NCBI GenBank assembly: GCA_025093555.1
Contig: JAIWNF010000007.1
Span: 868,001 to 932,000, forward strand
DNA from: Circinella umbellata
Taxonomy: Eukaryota; Mucoromycota; Mucoromycetes; Mucorales; Lichtheimiaceae
DNA: 64,000 bases
Direction: 5' to 3'
Shown one piece after another: positions 63,803 to 64,000 of this stretch. Within the stretch, counting starts at the first letter, position 1. Every line of letters starts with the position of its first letter. The notes beneath the pieces were generated by a model. It made no database searches. It was not told where the DNA came from and was given only the letters and a program-made list of their open reading frames with translations. The position numbers and the translations under genes are program-made.

Positions 63803-64000
63803 ATGGGGAGTGCTAATGAACAGCATCTTTATGACCAAAAAAAAAGTAGTACAGCTTTCATCATGCAGATATTATATTGATAAACAGAATAAAAAAAACA
63901 TATTTCCGAAAATAGTGATAATTCTTTCATATATAATATAGAATATATCAAATACTATATATTACCCTTTTTTCATTGTTAACGGTGATTGTGTTGCTAT

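Overview
This window is AT-rich, intron-dense fungal nuclear DNA. The strongest taxonomic clues are a myosin-motor/cytochrome-b5 chitin synthase, a full Cho2-type phosphatidylethanolamine methyltransferase, an ECL1-like pair, F-box/TPR/LRR proteins and short introns (about 50-150 nt, GTAAGT-like donors, TTTAG/ATAG acceptors). Together with Asn/Gln-rich linkers and long homopolymers this suggests an early-diverging fungus, most likely Mucoromycota (Mucorales-like). That placement is inference; no rRNA or other marker locus is present. I rebuilt gene models by hand from reading frames, splice signals and, for the P450s, from the alignment of two paralogs.

Layout. 1-8 kb: 3' part of CHO2 (+), then a vacuolar-type amino-acid transporter (+). 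8.7-12.6 kb: a Myb/SANT protein (+), a coding-like minus-strand stretch, and a small RGG/FoP-domain RNA-binding protein (+). 13.7-16.4 kb: cytochrome P450 no. 1 (-). 19.8-21.8 kb: a DH-PH RhoGEF (+), convergent with CWF19 (22.2-24.9 kb, -). 25.7-26.8 kb: a perilipin-like protein (+), divergent from CWF19. 26.8-30.4 kb: gene-empty and AT-rich. 30.4-32.9 kb: P450 no. 2 (+), a paralog of no. 1. 33.9-36.0 kb: a TPR/F-box/LRR protein (+). 37.1-43.0 kb: myosin-motor chitin synthase (+). 44.0-47.5 kb: LSH/HELLS-type SNF2 ATPase (+). 48.0-48.5 kb: a decayed LRR fragment. 48.7-49.5 kb: CMS1 (-). 50.4-52.5 kb: RBBP4/MSI1-type WD40 histone chaperone (+). 52.7-53.1 kb and 57.9-58.4 kb: two ECL1-like zinc proteins (+). 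61.5-63.6 kb: an F-box/LRR pseudogene (+), followed by an 8-bp minisatellite.

Most genes are independent housekeeping units with no operon-like organisation. Functional themes are membrane and lipid biology (CHO2, perilipin), chromatin (LSH, RBBP4), RNA processing (CWF19, FoP-type protein, CMS1) and cell wall/polarity (chitin synthase, RhoGEF). The accessory material is the P450 pair, the F-box/LRR family with two dead relatives, and several minus-strand coding-like remnants. I found no clearly new biological system. The most useful leads are the intron difference and 14-nt microexon shared by the P450 pair, a GC-AG intron inside the chitin synthase P-loop region, the ECL1-like pair, and unrecognised decayed genes at about 9.7-10.3, 53.9-54.1 and 59.5-60.0 kb.
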